Source: Micromonospora lupini
Lineage (GTDB): Bacteria; Actinomycetota; Actinomycetes; Mycobacteriales; Micromonosporaceae
Assembly (NCBI RefSeq): GCF_026342015.1
Contig: NZ_JAPENL010000001.1
Span: forward strand, 62,001-126,000
DNA length: 64,000 bases
Direction: 5' to 3'
Below, in pieces: positions 51,308 through 59,605 of the stretch. Below the pieces are notes generated by a model. The model had not been told where the DNA came from. It saw nothing but the letters and a program-made list of their open reading frames with translations, and ran no database searches. A program made the position numbers and the translations under genes. Every line of letters starts with the position of its first letter. The stretch's first letter is position 1.

Positions 51308-52645
51308 TCAGCGGGCGGTCGCGGCGAGCTGCCGCGCGTACTGGTTGGCCGGGCGGGGCAGGCCGTAGTGGTCCCGCAGGGTCGTGCCGGTGTACTCGGT
51401 ACGGAACAGTCCTCGGCGTTGCAGGAGAGGCACGACGTGGTCGACGAAGGCTTCCAGCCCGGCCGGCAGCACCGGCGGCATGATGTTGAAGCCGTCCGCC
51501 GCGCCGGCGCGGTACCACTCCTCGATGGCGTCGGCGACCTGCTCGGGGGTGCCGGCGAAGGTGCGGTGACCGCGTCCGCCGCCGAGCCGGCCGATCAACT
51601 GGCGGACGGTCAGCCGTTCCCGCCGGGCCAGCGTGACGATAAGCGTGTACCGGCTCTTCGCGCCCTCGATCTCGTCCTCGCTGGGCAGGTCGGCGGGGAG
51701 TTCCTTGTCCAGGTCGAGGTCCTCCGGCGCGACCCGCAGGGTGGTGGCGAGCTGCTGCCGGGCGTACTCGGGTTTGATCAGCCGGTCCAGCTCCTCCTCC
51801 AGCGCCCGGGCCTCGGCCTCGGTGGCCCCGATCGCCGGCACGATGCCCGGCAGGATCTTGATGGTCTGCGGATCGCGGCCCGCCTGGGCGGCGCGCTGCT
51901 TGAGGTCGCGGTAGAAGCTCTGCGCCTCGGCGAGGGTCTGCTGGGCGGTGAAGACGGCCTCGGCGTACCGGGCGGCCAACTCCTTGCCGTCCTCGGACGA
52001 CCCGGCCTGCACCAGCAGCGGGTAGCCCTGCGGTGAGCGGGGGACGTTGAGCGCGCCGGCGACGCGGAAGTGCCGCCCCACGTGCTCCGGCGGATAGAGC
52101 AGGTCGTCGTCACCCCACCGCCCGGCCTCCTTGTCGCCCAGCGGAGCGCGGTCGTCCCAGCTGTCCCAGAGCTTGCGCGACACCTCGATGAACTCGGCGG
52201 CCCGCTCGTACCTGTCGCGGTGGGCGGGCAGCCGGTCCAGGTTGAAGTTGCGGGCCGCCTGCTCGCCGGCAGTGGTGACGATGTTCCAGCCGGCCCGGCC
52301 ACCGCTGACGTGGTCGAGCGACGCGAACCGGCGGGCCAGGTTGAACGGCTCGTTGTACGTCGTCGAGGCGGTCCCGATCAGCCCGATGTGGCTTGTCGCG
52401 CCGGCCAGGGCGGTGAGCAGCACTGTCGGTTCGAGGGTGCCGCCCGGCCGCCTGCCGATGCTGTTCCACAGCACCGGGCTGTCGGCGAGGAAGAGCGAGT
52501 CGAGTTTGCCGCGCTCGGCGATGCGGGCCAGGCGCGTGAAGTGCGCGACGTCGGTCTGCGCGAACGGGTCGCTCTGCGGCAGCCGCCAGGCCGCCTCGTG
52601 GTGGCCGACACCCATCAGGAACGCGTTGAGGTGCAGCATGGTCAT
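51308..52645 (-). CDS. NtaA/SnaA/DszA-type FMNH2-dependent monooxygenase
   Basis: Predicted 445-aa luciferase-like protein. LHLNAFLMGVGHHEAAWRLPQ, HFTRLARIAERGKLDSLFLAD, and SGGRAGWNIVTTAGEQAARNF are classic for the NtaA/DszA group, which oxidises nitrilotriacetate, sulfones or related compounds. GRGHRTFAGTPEQVADAIEEW closes the domain. The ATG overlaps the ATPase stop (ATGA at 52642-52645). Together with SsuD and the flavin reductase it forms a two-component monooxygenase system. Confidence 0.92.
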   Translation of the reverse strand: MTMLHLNAFLMGVGHHEAAWRLPQSDPFAQTDVAHFTRLARIAERGKLDSLFLADSPVLWNSIGRRPGGTLEPTVLLTALAGATSHIGLIGTASTTYNEPFNLARRFASLDHVSGGRAGWNIVTTAGEQAARNFNLDRLPAHRDRYERAAEFIEVSRKLWDSWDDRAPLGDKEAGRWGDDDLLYPPEHVGRHFRVAGALNVPRSPQGYPLLVQAGSSEDGKELAARYAEAVFTAQQTLAEAQSFYRDLKQRAAQAGRDPQTIKILPGIVPAIGATEAEARALEEELDRLIKPEYARQQLATTLRVAPEDLDLDKELPADLPSEDEIEGAKSRYTLIVTLARRERLTVRQLIGRLGGGRGHRTFAGTPEQVADAIEEWYRAGAADGFNIMPPVLPAGLEAFVDHVVPLLQRRGLFRTEYTGTTLRDHYGLPRPANQYARQLAATAR

Positions 52646-53379
52646 CCTTCCGTCGGGTCGACGCCGAGCGCCCGCAACAGGGACTCCCGGTAGGCGAGGA
52701 ACTGCGGCTGCCGGTGCGAGCGGGGCGTCGGCAGGTCGATGGCGAGGTCGATCGCGATGCGGCCCGCGTCGAGCAGCAGCACCCGGTCGGCGAGCGTGAC
52801 GGCCTCGTCGACGTCGTGCGTGACGAGCAGCACCGCCGGCCGGTGCCGGGTGCACAGCTCACGCAGCAGGCCGTGCATGCGCAGCCGGGTGAGCGCGTCA
52901 AGCGCGCCGAACGGTTCGTCGGCAAGCAACAGTTCCGGCTCCGACACCAGGGCCCGGGCCAACGCCACCCGCTGCTGTTCGCCGCCGGAGAGCTCGGTGG
53001 GCCAGGCCCGTTCGCGGCCGGTGAGCCCGACCTCGGCGAGGGCCGCACGGCCGCGCTCGGGTGCGTCCGGCCCGCGCAGGCCGAGGACGACGTTGTCCAG
53101 GACGCGCTGCCACGGCAGCAGCCGGGCGTCCTGGAAGACGACCGAGGAGTTCTCCGGTACGTCGACGACGCCCGCTCCCCTCCGGTCACCGTCGAGGCCG
53201 GCGAGCGCCCGCAGCAGGGTGCTCTTGCCCGAGCCGCTGCGCCCCAGCAGCGCCACGAACTCCCCGGCGCCGATCTCCACGTCGAGGTCGTCCAGCACGA
53301 TCCGGTCGCCGAAGCCCCGCACGAGTCCCTGGACCCGTACCGGTCGGGTCCCGGTCAGTCCGCCAGCGTGCGTCGCCAT
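52642..53379 (-). CDS. ssuB: ABC transporter ATP-binding protein (sulfonate type)
   Basis: Predicted 245-aa ATPase. Walker A GRSGSGKST, a Q-loop in VVFQDARLLPW, the LSGGEQQRVALARAL signature, Walker B LLLADEPFGALD and the H-loop LLVTHDVDEA are intact. The Q-loop and overall layout fit the nitrate/sulfonate/taurine family. The start overlaps the permease gene by 25 nt. The symbol rests on the operon context; the transported compound is not proven. Confidence 0.92.
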   Translation of the reverse strand: MATHAGGLTGTRPVRVQGLVRGFGDRIVLDDLDVEIGAGEFVALLGRSGSGKSTLLRALAGLDGDRRGAGVVDVPENSSVVFQDARLLPWQRVLDNVVLGLRGPDAPERGRAALAEVGLTGRERAWPTELSGGEQQRVALARALVSEPELLLADEPFGALDALTRLRMHGLLRELCTRHRPAVLLVTHDVDEAVTLADRVLLLDAGRIAIDLAIDLPTPRSHRQPQFLAYRESLLRALGVDPTEG

Positions 53380-54191
53380 GACAGCGTCCTCCTCTGCACG
53401 AGTCGGACGAGGCCGTCGGACAGCAGCCCGAGCAGCCCGTACAGGACGAGCCCGACGATGATCACGTCGGTCTGGCCGTACTGGCGGGCCAGGTCCATCA
53501 TGTAGCCGATGCCGCTTGTCGAGTTGATCTGCTCGACGACCACGAGGGCCAGCCAGGCGCCCACGACGGCGAACCGCATGCCGAGCAGGAAGCCGGGGAG
53601 CGCGCCGGGCAGCACGATGCGGCGCAGGAAGACGGCCCGCGACAGCCGCAGCGAGTCGCCCAGTTCGACGTACCGGCTGTCGATGCTGCGCAGCCCGTTG
53701 TGCGTGTGGATGTAGACGGGCACCAGCACGCCAAGCGTGATGGTGGTGACCTTCATCTGTTCACCGATGCCGAGCCAGAGGATGAGCAGCGGCACCAGCG
53801 CGAGGGCCGGGATGGCCCGCTTGATCTGGATCGGGCCGTCGAGGATCGCCTCGCCCCACCGACTCAGTCCCGCGACGAGGGCCAGCAGCACGCCGATCAC
53901 GGTGCCGAAGGCCAGGCCCAGGACGGCCCGCTGGGCCGAGACGGCGAGGTTGTCCTGCAGTCGGCCGTCCGCGATGAGGTCACCGGCCGTCGTGACCACG
54001 GTCCAGGGGGCCGAGACGGTACGCGGGTCGAGCCCGCCGGTCGCCGAGCCGACCGACCACGCCGCCAGCAGCAGCAGGGGGCCGAGCGCCGCCCCGAACG
54101 GGATGGGGCGACCCGGCGTGAGCCGACGCCTCGGCCTACCCGCGCGCGCGGGTGCCGTGGCGTGGGGGCGGGTGAGGAGGGAGGCGGTCAT
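53355..54191 (-). CDS. ssuC: ABC transporter permease (sulfonate type)
   Basis: Predicted 278-aa membrane protein with about six helices. The BPD-type EAA loop is visible as LPGALPGFLLGMRFAVVGAWLALVVVE. An Arg-rich cytoplasmic N-terminus precedes the first helix (ALGPLLLLAAWSVGS). It belongs to the nitrate/sulfonate/taurine permease family. It overlaps the binding-protein gene by 4 nt (ATGA) and the ATPase gene by 25 nt. Confidence 0.92.
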   Translation of the reverse strand: MTASLLTRPHATAPARAGRPRRRLTPGRPIPFGAALGPLLLLAAWSVGSATGGLDPRTVSAPWTVVTTAGDLIADGRLQDNLAVSAQRAVLGLAFGTVIGVLLALVAGLSRWGEAILDGPIQIKRAIPALALVPLLILWLGIGEQMKVTTITLGVLVPVYIHTHNGLRSIDSRYVELGDSLRLSRAVFLRRIVLPGALPGFLLGMRFAVVGAWLALVVVEQINSTSGIGYMMDLARQYGQTDVIIVGLVLYGLLGLLSDGLVRLVQRRTLSWRRTLAD

Positions 54192-55252
54192 CGGGCGCCT
54201 CCCGCTGCGAGCGCGTCCGCGGCGACGGACTCGTAGCGCCTGTCGTACAGGTCCTCGGCCCGCAGTGGCTTGTTACCGGTCTCCTTCGCCAGCAGGTCGA
54301 CGGTCTCCTGGTGCCGGGCGATGGCATCGGTCCAGGTCGCCGGGATGTCGGCCACGCCTGCGTTCTCCACAAGCCACCTGCCGTCCTCGGCGGTGAGGCC
54401 CTGGTCCTTGACGTAGTACCGCTCGATCCACTCGTCCGGGTTGGCCTCCCGCCACCGCCAGGCCCGCGCCCACGCCCCCACGTACTCCCGGATCGCGGCC
54501 GCCTTGGCCGGGTCGCCGAGCACGGTGACCGGTGCGTACAGGTGGCCGGGGTCGTCGCGCAGGCCGTGCGGGATCGTGGTGCCGCCGTCGCGGGCGTACT
54601 GCGCCGCGTAGCGCCGGATCTGCACGCCCCCGAGCGGTGCGACGTCGACCTGGCGGCTGGCGAGTGCCGTCGCGTACACGTCGCCGGTGCTCGGCAGCTC
54701 GACGAGCTTGACGTCGCGCTTGCTCAACCCGGCCTGGTGCAGGGCCCGCAGCACCAGCGCGCCCTGCGCCTGCCCGGGGCTGTACGCGATCTTCCGGCCG
54801 CGGATGCCGGCGAGCGTGGTGACGGGGACTCCGGGGGCGATGCCGAGCCGGTAGATGGCGTGGTTCAGCGGGTCCTGTCGGAACTTGGAGGCGACGATCT
54901 TGGTGGGTATGCCGGTCCAGTGGGAGTGGATCGGGGGGATGTCCGCGACGGCGCCGATGTCCAGGGCCTCCGCCCGGAACGCCTCCAGGGTCTGCGGACC
55001 GCCACTGATGTTGGCGAATTCCACCTGGAACGTGAACTTCTCCACCTCGCCGGAGAATTCAAGTGCCTTCTGGTGCTCCTTGTCGCCCACCACGAGTTTC
55101 GTGCCCTTCGGCACGGCCTCCGGCAGCGGCGCGCCGGCGGCCAGCGCGGCCGTCGGTGTCTCGTCGCCGGCGCAGGCGGTCAGGCCCAGCGCGACCGCGC
55201 CGAGGGTGGCCGACAGGAACAGGCGGCGGTCGACATGACGTGACGACTTCAC
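54188..55252 (-). CDS. ssuA: ABC transporter substrate-binding lipoprotein (sulfonate type)
   Basis: Predicted 354-aa lipoprotein. RRLFLSATLGAVALGLTAC gives a signal with a twin-Arg-like start and a lipobox Cys at about residue 27. The mature protein has the SsuA/NMT1-like fold: VEFANISGGPQTLEAFRAEALDIGAVADIPP and GRKIAYSPGQAQG. It delivers the substrate to the permease. It starts directly after the flavin reductase stop. The ligand is probably an organosulfur anion. Confidence 0.9.
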   Translation of the reverse strand: MKSSRHVDRRLFLSATLGAVALGLTACAGDETPTAALAAGAPLPEAVPKGTKLVVGDKEHQKALEFSGEVEKFTFQVEFANISGGPQTLEAFRAEALDIGAVADIPPIHSHWTGIPTKIVASKFRQDPLNHAIYRLGIAPGVPVTTLAGIRGRKIAYSPGQAQGALVLRALHQAGLSKRDVKLVELPSTGDVYATALASRQVDVAPLGGVQIRRYAAQYARDGGTTIPHGLRDDPGHLYAPVTVLGDPAKAAAIREYVGAWARAWRWREANPDEWIERYYVKDQGLTAEDGRWLVENAGVADIPATWTDAIARHQETVDLLAKETGNKPLRAEDLYDRRYESVAADALAAGGAR

Positions 55253-55765
55253 TTATGACTCCTTCGTGGACGGTTGCAGGGCGGCGTACCGCCCCATGTG
55301 GTAGAGCAGCGGGGCGCCGTCGCCGTGGCCACTTGTCACCGGCTCGGCCAGCACGATCGCGTGGTCACCGGCGAGCACCCGTTCGGTCACCCGACACAGC
55401 AGCCAGGCGACCGGCTCGTCCAGCAGCGGCACTCCGTACGGGCCGGGCCGCCAGCCGGGGTGCGCGGCGAAGCGGTCGATGCCGCTTGTCGCGAATGTCC
55501 GCGCGACCTCCCGCTGGTCGGCGCCGAGCAGGTGCACCGCGACGTGCTCCGCTCCCGCGACGGTCGGCCAGCTCGACGACGACCGGGCCAGGCAGAACGA
55601 CACAAGTGGCGGGCGCAGGGACACCGATGTGAACGAGGTGGCGGTGAACCCGACCGGCGGGTCCCCGGCGGCGGTGATCACCGTGACCGATGCGGCCTGC
55701 CGGCGCAGCAGGGCACGGAAGGTGTCGGAATCGATGGGGGCGACCGGTTCGGCGATGACGGTCAT
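55253..55765 (-). CDS. Flavin reductase
   Basis: Predicted 170-aa FMN-binding split-barrel protein. FRALLRRQAASVTVITAAG, VGFTATSFTSVSLRPPLVSFCLARSSSSWP and HLLGADQREVARTFA are the flavin_Reduct hallmarks. It makes reduced FMN with NAD(P)H for the two LLM monooxygenases downstream. The ATG at 55765 follows AGGAGG. It is the first structural gene of the operon, preceded by a Cys-rich leader peptide. Confidence 0.93.
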   Translation of the reverse strand: MTVIAEPVAPIDSDTFRALLRRQAASVTVITAAGDPPVGFTATSFTSVSLRPPLVSFCLARSSSSWPTVAGAEHVAVHLLGADQREVARTFATSGIDRFAAHPGWRPGPYGVPLLDEPVAWLLCRVTERVLAGDHAIVLAEPVTSGHGDGAPLLYHMGRYAALQPSTKES

Positions 55766-55922
55766 GACGGTCCTCCTGGGCGAGAACGACCAGGGCGCGC
55801 GCCGTCCCCGGGCAGGCGGGAACACGGCGCGGCGTCGAGCGGCCGTTGATGGGGTCGCGGACACGCTGCGGCTCGTCGTCGAGGCGACGGCGTGGCGACA
55901 GGGAGAAGTCAGGAACGCGTGG

Positions 55923-56018
55923 TCAGCGGCAGCAGCCGCGCGCGGTGGTCCAGCCACGGCAACATCCCCGGGACACCGCGACCGCGGTGCCGTCGAGGGG
56001 ATTCAGCTGGCTGATCAT
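55923..56018 (-). CDS. 31-aa leader peptide with two Cys-Cys pairs
   Basis: This short frame precedes the organosulfur operon. It starts MISQLNPLDG and ends RGCCRGWTTARGCCR. Two CysCys pairs and an Arg end just before the stop codon, about 160 nt before the flavin reductase gene. TAGCGT ends 6 nt before its ATG, so it is probably the leaderless first cistron. Such Cys-rich leaders in actinobacterial sulfur operons are thought to act as cysteine-responsive attenuators; the mechanism here is inferred. Confidence 0.75.
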   Translation of the reverse strand: MISQLNPLDGTAVAVSRGCCRGWTTARGCCR

Positions 56019-56062
56019 GGCTCTACGCTAACCAACTATTCCTACTGGGTAAATAGGATTTC
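56019..56062 (-). promoter_or_regulatory. Promoter and possible operator of the organosulfur operon
   Basis: On the minus strand TTTACC and TAGCGT are spaced 17 nt, and TAGCGT ends 6 nt before the leader-peptide ATG. The inverted repeat CTATT-N11-AATAG overlaps the -35 element and may be a repressor or activator site. Confidence 0.55.
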
Positions 56063-56128
56063 AGACCCTGGGACGAACGCGGGGGATCCGAGGCTGTCGA
56101 TGGCATGCGGCCCGGGCCGCGCCTGCGG

Positions 56129-56788
56129 TCAGCCGGCCGTCCAGGTGACGGTGCGCAGCCGGGCGCCGAGCAGCCGCCGCGCCCGGGCGACCTGCCGCCT
56201 GCTCGCGTTGACCAGCACGGCCTGCTCCGCGCCGCCGAGGAGGGGCAGATCCGACAGCGAGTCGCTGTAGGCGACCCGCCACGGCGGGGTGACCCCCTGG
56301 GCGGCGAGCTGGGTCATCTTGGTCGCCCCGTGGTTGTGCACGATCAGCTTCGGGCCGTGGATGTGGGAGGCCACCAGCTCGACCTCGGCGAGGCCGATCC
56401 CGTCGAGCAGCGCGCGCGCCAGGGTGTCCTCGCAGGCGGTGGCCACGATGACCCGGTCACCCGCGGCGACGTGGGCACGGATCATGTCGACACCCGGTGC
56501 GATGACGCGCCCGGGCTCCGCGCCGAGGTCCGCGCCGAAACGCCCGAGCGCCGCCCGCAGTTGGCCCGCGCTTTTGCCCAGCAGGCCGATCCGGCTCATC
56601 CACCGCGCCGCCCACGGGCGGGAGGCGGGAACGGCGATGACTGGCGCGAGGAGGAGGAGCAGGACGACGGCGAGCGGCAGTCGAGCGCCAGCGAAGCCGA
56701 CCCGACGCATGAAGAGCCCGAAGGCGTCCCCGCGCAGCAGTACGCCGTCGAGATCGAAGATGACAGTATCGCCGGAGGCGGCCCTCAT
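56129..56788 (-). CDS. HAD-superfamily hydrolase (phosphoserine-phosphatase-like)
   Basis: Predicted 219-aa protein. FDLDGVL carries the nucleophile Asp and acid Asp, VIVATACEDT gives motif II, K is in HNHGATKMTQL, and YSDSLSDLPLL is motif IV. A hydrophobic stretch RLPLAVVLLLLLAPVIAVP in the cap may associate with membrane. The ATG overlaps the stop of the upstream oxygenase gene (ATGA), so the two are co-translated. The substrate is unknown. Confidence 0.88.
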   Translation of the reverse strand: MRAASGDTVIFDLDGVLLRGDAFGLFMRRVGFAGARLPLAVVLLLLLAPVIAVPASRPWAARWMSRIGLLGKSAGQLRAALGRFGADLGAEPGRVIAPGVDMIRAHVAAGDRVIVATACEDTLARALLDGIGLAEVELVASHIHGPKLIVHNHGATKMTQLAAQGVTPPWRVAYSDSLSDLPLLGGAEQAVLVNASRRQVARARRLLGARLRTVTWTAG

Positions 56789-57666
56789 CGGTCCACCGTC
56801 GCCCGCGACTCGGGGCCGCGATCGTGGTGCGGGCCGAGTTGGCTGATCTCGTACCCGTCGGGGTAGCTCCTGGCTCTGATGCCCTCGGCGAACAGCGGGG
56901 TCGTCCGGGGCGATCCGTACCACCGTTGCAGCCGTGAGCGCGTCTTCAGTGCCGCGCGCAGGCCGGCCCGGATCGGCCACGGCGGCGCGTCGACGTTTGT
57001 GGCCCGTCGCAGCGGCTCGTCGTACATGGCGCTGACCAGCGCGTCTCCCAGCGGTGCGAGCAACCGGGGGAGCCGCGTGAGCAGCAACATGCGGGTCGCT
57101 CGCTCGATGGCCGCCGCGTCGTCGTTGGGTTGCAGGTGCGCCGCGTCGTGCGCGTCGAACCAGGTCTCGAACTCGACGTACGACCCGGGGATGTCCGTGA
57201 TGCCCATCCGTCCGCCCAGCTCCCGGTAGAACAGGTACGTCGCCTGCAGTTCGTGACAGCAGGGCGGGCGCCAGCCGTACTCCTGCAACCAGCGCGTCGG
57301 GATCACCACCAGGCAGCCGAGGACGTAGCGGAAGTCGTCGTTGCCGATGTCGTACGGGCGGTGGATCTGGTTGACCCGCCGCAGCGCGTCGCGGCCACGA
57401 GGTTGGTCGAAGCCGTTGAGCACCATCTCGTACATCAGCAGGCCGGTGTCGTCGATCCGCTTCTGGGTGCGGTCGGTCAGCTCGCCGGTGGCTGTGTGCA
57501 CGGCGGCGATCGCGGGGACGGAGAAGGACCGGTTGAAGGCGAGGTTGAGCCCGAGCTTCATGTCCCACGGGAACTCGCGACGCAGCATGGTCTGGTAGAT
57601 GTCCAGGTAGTCGCGCTGCGGGTCCAGCGTGCGGGTCCGTTCCAGGTTGTCGTAACGGCCTCTCAT
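56785..57666 (-). CDS. MpaB/latex-clearing-type oxygenase (DUF2236)
   Basis: Predicted 293-aa protein. RRVNQIHRPYDIGNDDFRYV and VIPTRWLQEYGWRP are the conserved MpaB/DUF2236 region, with histidines likely to bind haem or iron. No signal peptide is visible. Known relatives include oxygenases and rubber-degrading Lcp. The ATG at 57666 follows GGAGAC. It shares an operon with the HAD gene and is divergent from a P-loop kinase gene, across an inverted-repeat operator. Confidence 0.85.
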   Translation of the reverse strand: MRGRYDNLERTRTLDPQRDYLDIYQTMLRREFPWDMKLGLNLAFNRSFSVPAIAAVHTATGELTDRTQKRIDDTGLLMYEMVLNGFDQPRGRDALRRVNQIHRPYDIGNDDFRYVLGCLVVIPTRWLQEYGWRPPCCHELQATYLFYRELGGRMGITDIPGSYVEFETWFDAHDAAHLQPNDDAAAIERATRMLLLTRLPRLLAPLGDALVSAMYDEPLRRATNVDAPPWPIRAGLRAALKTRSRLQRWYGSPRTTPLFAEGIRARSYPDGYEISQLGPHHDRGPESRATVDR

Positions 57667-57697
57667 CGGCGGGCGTCTCCAGACCTCGGCACGGAAC

Positions 57698-57713
57698 GTG
57701 AGTGTAAACTCAC
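57698..57713. promoter_or_regulatory. TetR-type palindrome between divergent genes
   Basis: GTGAGTGTAAACTCAC has 6-bp inverted arms around TGTAAA-type centre bases. It lies between the MpaB-type gene and the kinase-like gene and includes a possible TAAACT -10 element for the plus-strand gene. No TetR gene is adjacent. Confidence 0.5.
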
Positions 57714-57745
57714 TCCGGTTCCCAGCGCCTATGAGTGGGGTGCGC

Positions 57746-58423
57746 ATGGCACACGACACCCGGGGCGAGGTGCTCGGCCGTCTGGCCGACGCGGTCGGGT
57801 CCGTCGCCGTCGCGCACCCGACGCGGGTCGCCGTCGACGGCCCGCCAGCCGCAGGCAAGACCACTCTCGCCGACGAGCTGGCCGGCATCCTGCGCGACCA
57901 GGACCGCCACGTCATACGCGCGACTATCGACGACTTCCTCCTCCCCCGGGCACAGCGCTATCCGCGCGGCGAGTACTCGGCCGAAGGCTGCTACTACGAC
58001 ACCCACGACCACGCGGCGCTGAACCGGGTTCTGCTGGATCCGCTGGGTCCGGGCGGCGACCGACGCTTCCAACCCGCGGTCTACGACCACACCACGGATG
58101 CCGTGTCGTCCCCACCGGTCACGACCGCACCGGCCGACGCGGTGCTGCTCTTCGACGGCGTCTTCCTGATGCGCCCGGAGCTGATCGATCGGTGGGACCT
58201 GCGCGTCTACGTGTCGACAGCGTTCGAGGCGACAGTGGATCGTGCCGTGCTCCGACAGCGTCGGGTGTCGTCGCGGGTCGAGGTCGAGCGGCGGTGGCGG
58301 GAGCGCTACATCCCCGCGCAGCAGCTCTACAACGCGGCGGTCCGCCCGACGGATCACGTCGACGTCATCGTGCACAACGACGACCCCCGGCGGCCGGTCT
58401 GGGAAAGAGGCCCACCGAGGTGA
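57746..58423 (+). CDS. Uridine-kinase-like P-loop protein
   Basis: Predicted 225-aa protein. VDGPPAAGKTTLADELA is the P-loop, ATIDDFLLPRAQRYPRGEYSAEGCYYDTHDH the substrate Asp region, and VLLFDGVFLMRPEL the Walker-B-like strand. It matches uridine-kinase-like proteins common in actinomycetes. The start is MAHDTRG at 57746; an ATG 15 nt earlier is possible. The stop codon lies inside a 40-nt repeat with a hairpin. Confidence 0.88.
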   Translation: MAHDTRGEVLGRLADAVGSVAVAHPTRVAVDGPPAAGKTTLADELAGILRDQDRHVIRATIDDFLLPRAQRYPRGEYSAEGCYYDTHDHAALNRVLLDPLGPGGDRRFQPAVYDHTTDAVSSPPVTTAPADAVLLFDGVFLMRPELIDRWDLRVYVSTAFEATVDRAVLRQRRVSSRVEVERRWRERYIPAQQLYNAAVRPTDHVDVIVHNDDPRRPVWERGPPR

Positions 58424-58456
58424 CCGACGGTCACCGCCGGCTGCGCCCACCGCCCC
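58417..58456. repeat. 40-nt repeat containing a perfect hairpin, copy 2
   Basis: This copy of the 38044-38083 unit differs at only two positions in the aligned core. GGTGACCG-A-CGGTCACC again forms the hairpin. It lies between two convergent genes, includes the stop codon of the plus-strand gene and touches the end of the minus-strand gene, so it may serve as a bidirectional terminator. Confidence 0.6.
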
Positions 58457-59506
58457 TCAGTACGGGTAGCCCGGGACGTTGAGCCGCACGCTGTACAGGC
58501 CGGAGTCGCCCCACGGACCCGAGGTGACGTAGAGCGTCTGCCGGTCGGGGCCGCCGAAGGCCACGTTCGTCGTACCGGAGAAGCCGGGCCGGATCGTGCC
58601 GAGCTGGGCGCCCGTGGGGGAGTAGACGTGGACCAGCGAGTCCCCGCCCGCGGCCCAGTACACGTTGCCGGCGCAGTCGATCGTGACGCCGTCCGGACCG
58701 CCGATGTAGTTCACGAACACGCTGCGCTCGCCGATGCTGCCGTCGGGCTGGACGACGTACTTGTAGATCTTGTTCTCGGAGTAGGCGCCCACGTACAGCG
58801 TGGCCCCGTCCGGCGCGAGCGCGATGCCGTTGGGCTGGCGCAACCGGTCGTCCACGAGCGACACCTGACCGTTGGAGACGCGGAAGACGCTCGTACGACC
58901 GTTCATCTGGTCCTGGCGGTTGCCACGCTGGAAGTTGGGGTCGGTGAAGTAGGTGACGCCGTCCGACCGGACCGCGACGTCGTTGGGCGAGTTGAACGCC
59001 CGACCCTGGTAGTTCGCCGCGACGGTGCTGCGGCTCCGGTCGCTCAACCGGTACGCGGACACGTTGCGCTGGTCGTGGGTGGCGGCGACGATCTGTTGCC
59101 CGTCGGCGCTCAGCGCCAGACCGTTGCTGCCGGCGTTGGCGATGAACGTGTCGAAGGTCGACGGCGGGGTGAACCGGCGGATCGTCGACGGCTGGACGTT
59201 GTACGGCCCGGTGCCGTTGGCCATGTCGGAGAAGAGCAGGTAGCCGCCGTCGGCGACCCAGACGGGCCCTTCGAGGAAGTTGAATCCACTCCGGATCTTC
59301 GTCGCGGTCAGGGAGCTGGACGGCAGCGGCGAGCCGTACACGGCGCCCGTCGGGCAGGCTCCGGGCGGTGAGCCGGGCGGGCCGGCGAACGTGGCGGCGA
59401 CCGTGGTGTGAGCGCTCACAGGGCCGGCGGCACCGGCGGGCAGCGGGGCGGCGGCGGTCGCGAGACACAGACCGGCCAGTACGGCAATTGTGGGTCGCCA
59501 GGTCAT
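58457..59506 (-). CDS. Secreted SMP-30/gluconolactonase-like beta-propeller
   Basis: Predicted 349-aa protein. A signal peptide covers about 1-30 (cleavage after AGA). GFNFLEGPVWVADGGYLLFSD, NSPNDVAVRSDGVTYFTDPN and RQPNGIALAPDGATLYVGAYS are the propeller blades of the SMP-30/gluconolactonase family and contain the metal-binding residues. It may hydrolyse sugar lactones outside the cell. The ATG at 59506 follows GGAGC; a TTG 12 nt upstream is less likely. Confidence 0.9.
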   Translation of the reverse strand: MTWRPTIAVLAGLCLATAAAPLPAGAAGPVSAHTTVAATFAGPPGSPPGACPTGAVYGSPLPSSSLTATKIRSGFNFLEGPVWVADGGYLLFSDMANGTGPYNVQPSTIRRFTPPSTFDTFIANAGSNGLALSADGQQIVAATHDQRNVSAYRLSDRSRSTVAANYQGRAFNSPNDVAVRSDGVTYFTDPNFQRGNRQDQMNGRTSVFRVSNGQVSLVDDRLRQPNGIALAPDGATLYVGAYSENKIYKYVVQPDGSIGERSVFVNYIGGPDGVTIDCAGNVYWAAGGDSLVHVYSPTGAQLGTIRPGFSGTTNVAFGGPDRQTLYVTSGPWGDSGLYSVRLNVPGYPY

Positions 59507-59605
59507 CGGGTGCTCCAATCGGCGTCGGCGGGTCGTGATGACCGGCCGCCGACGGTGTCGAGGTAGGGGACGGACCGGCAGCGTGTCCGGTCCGCCAATG
59601 GGCGG

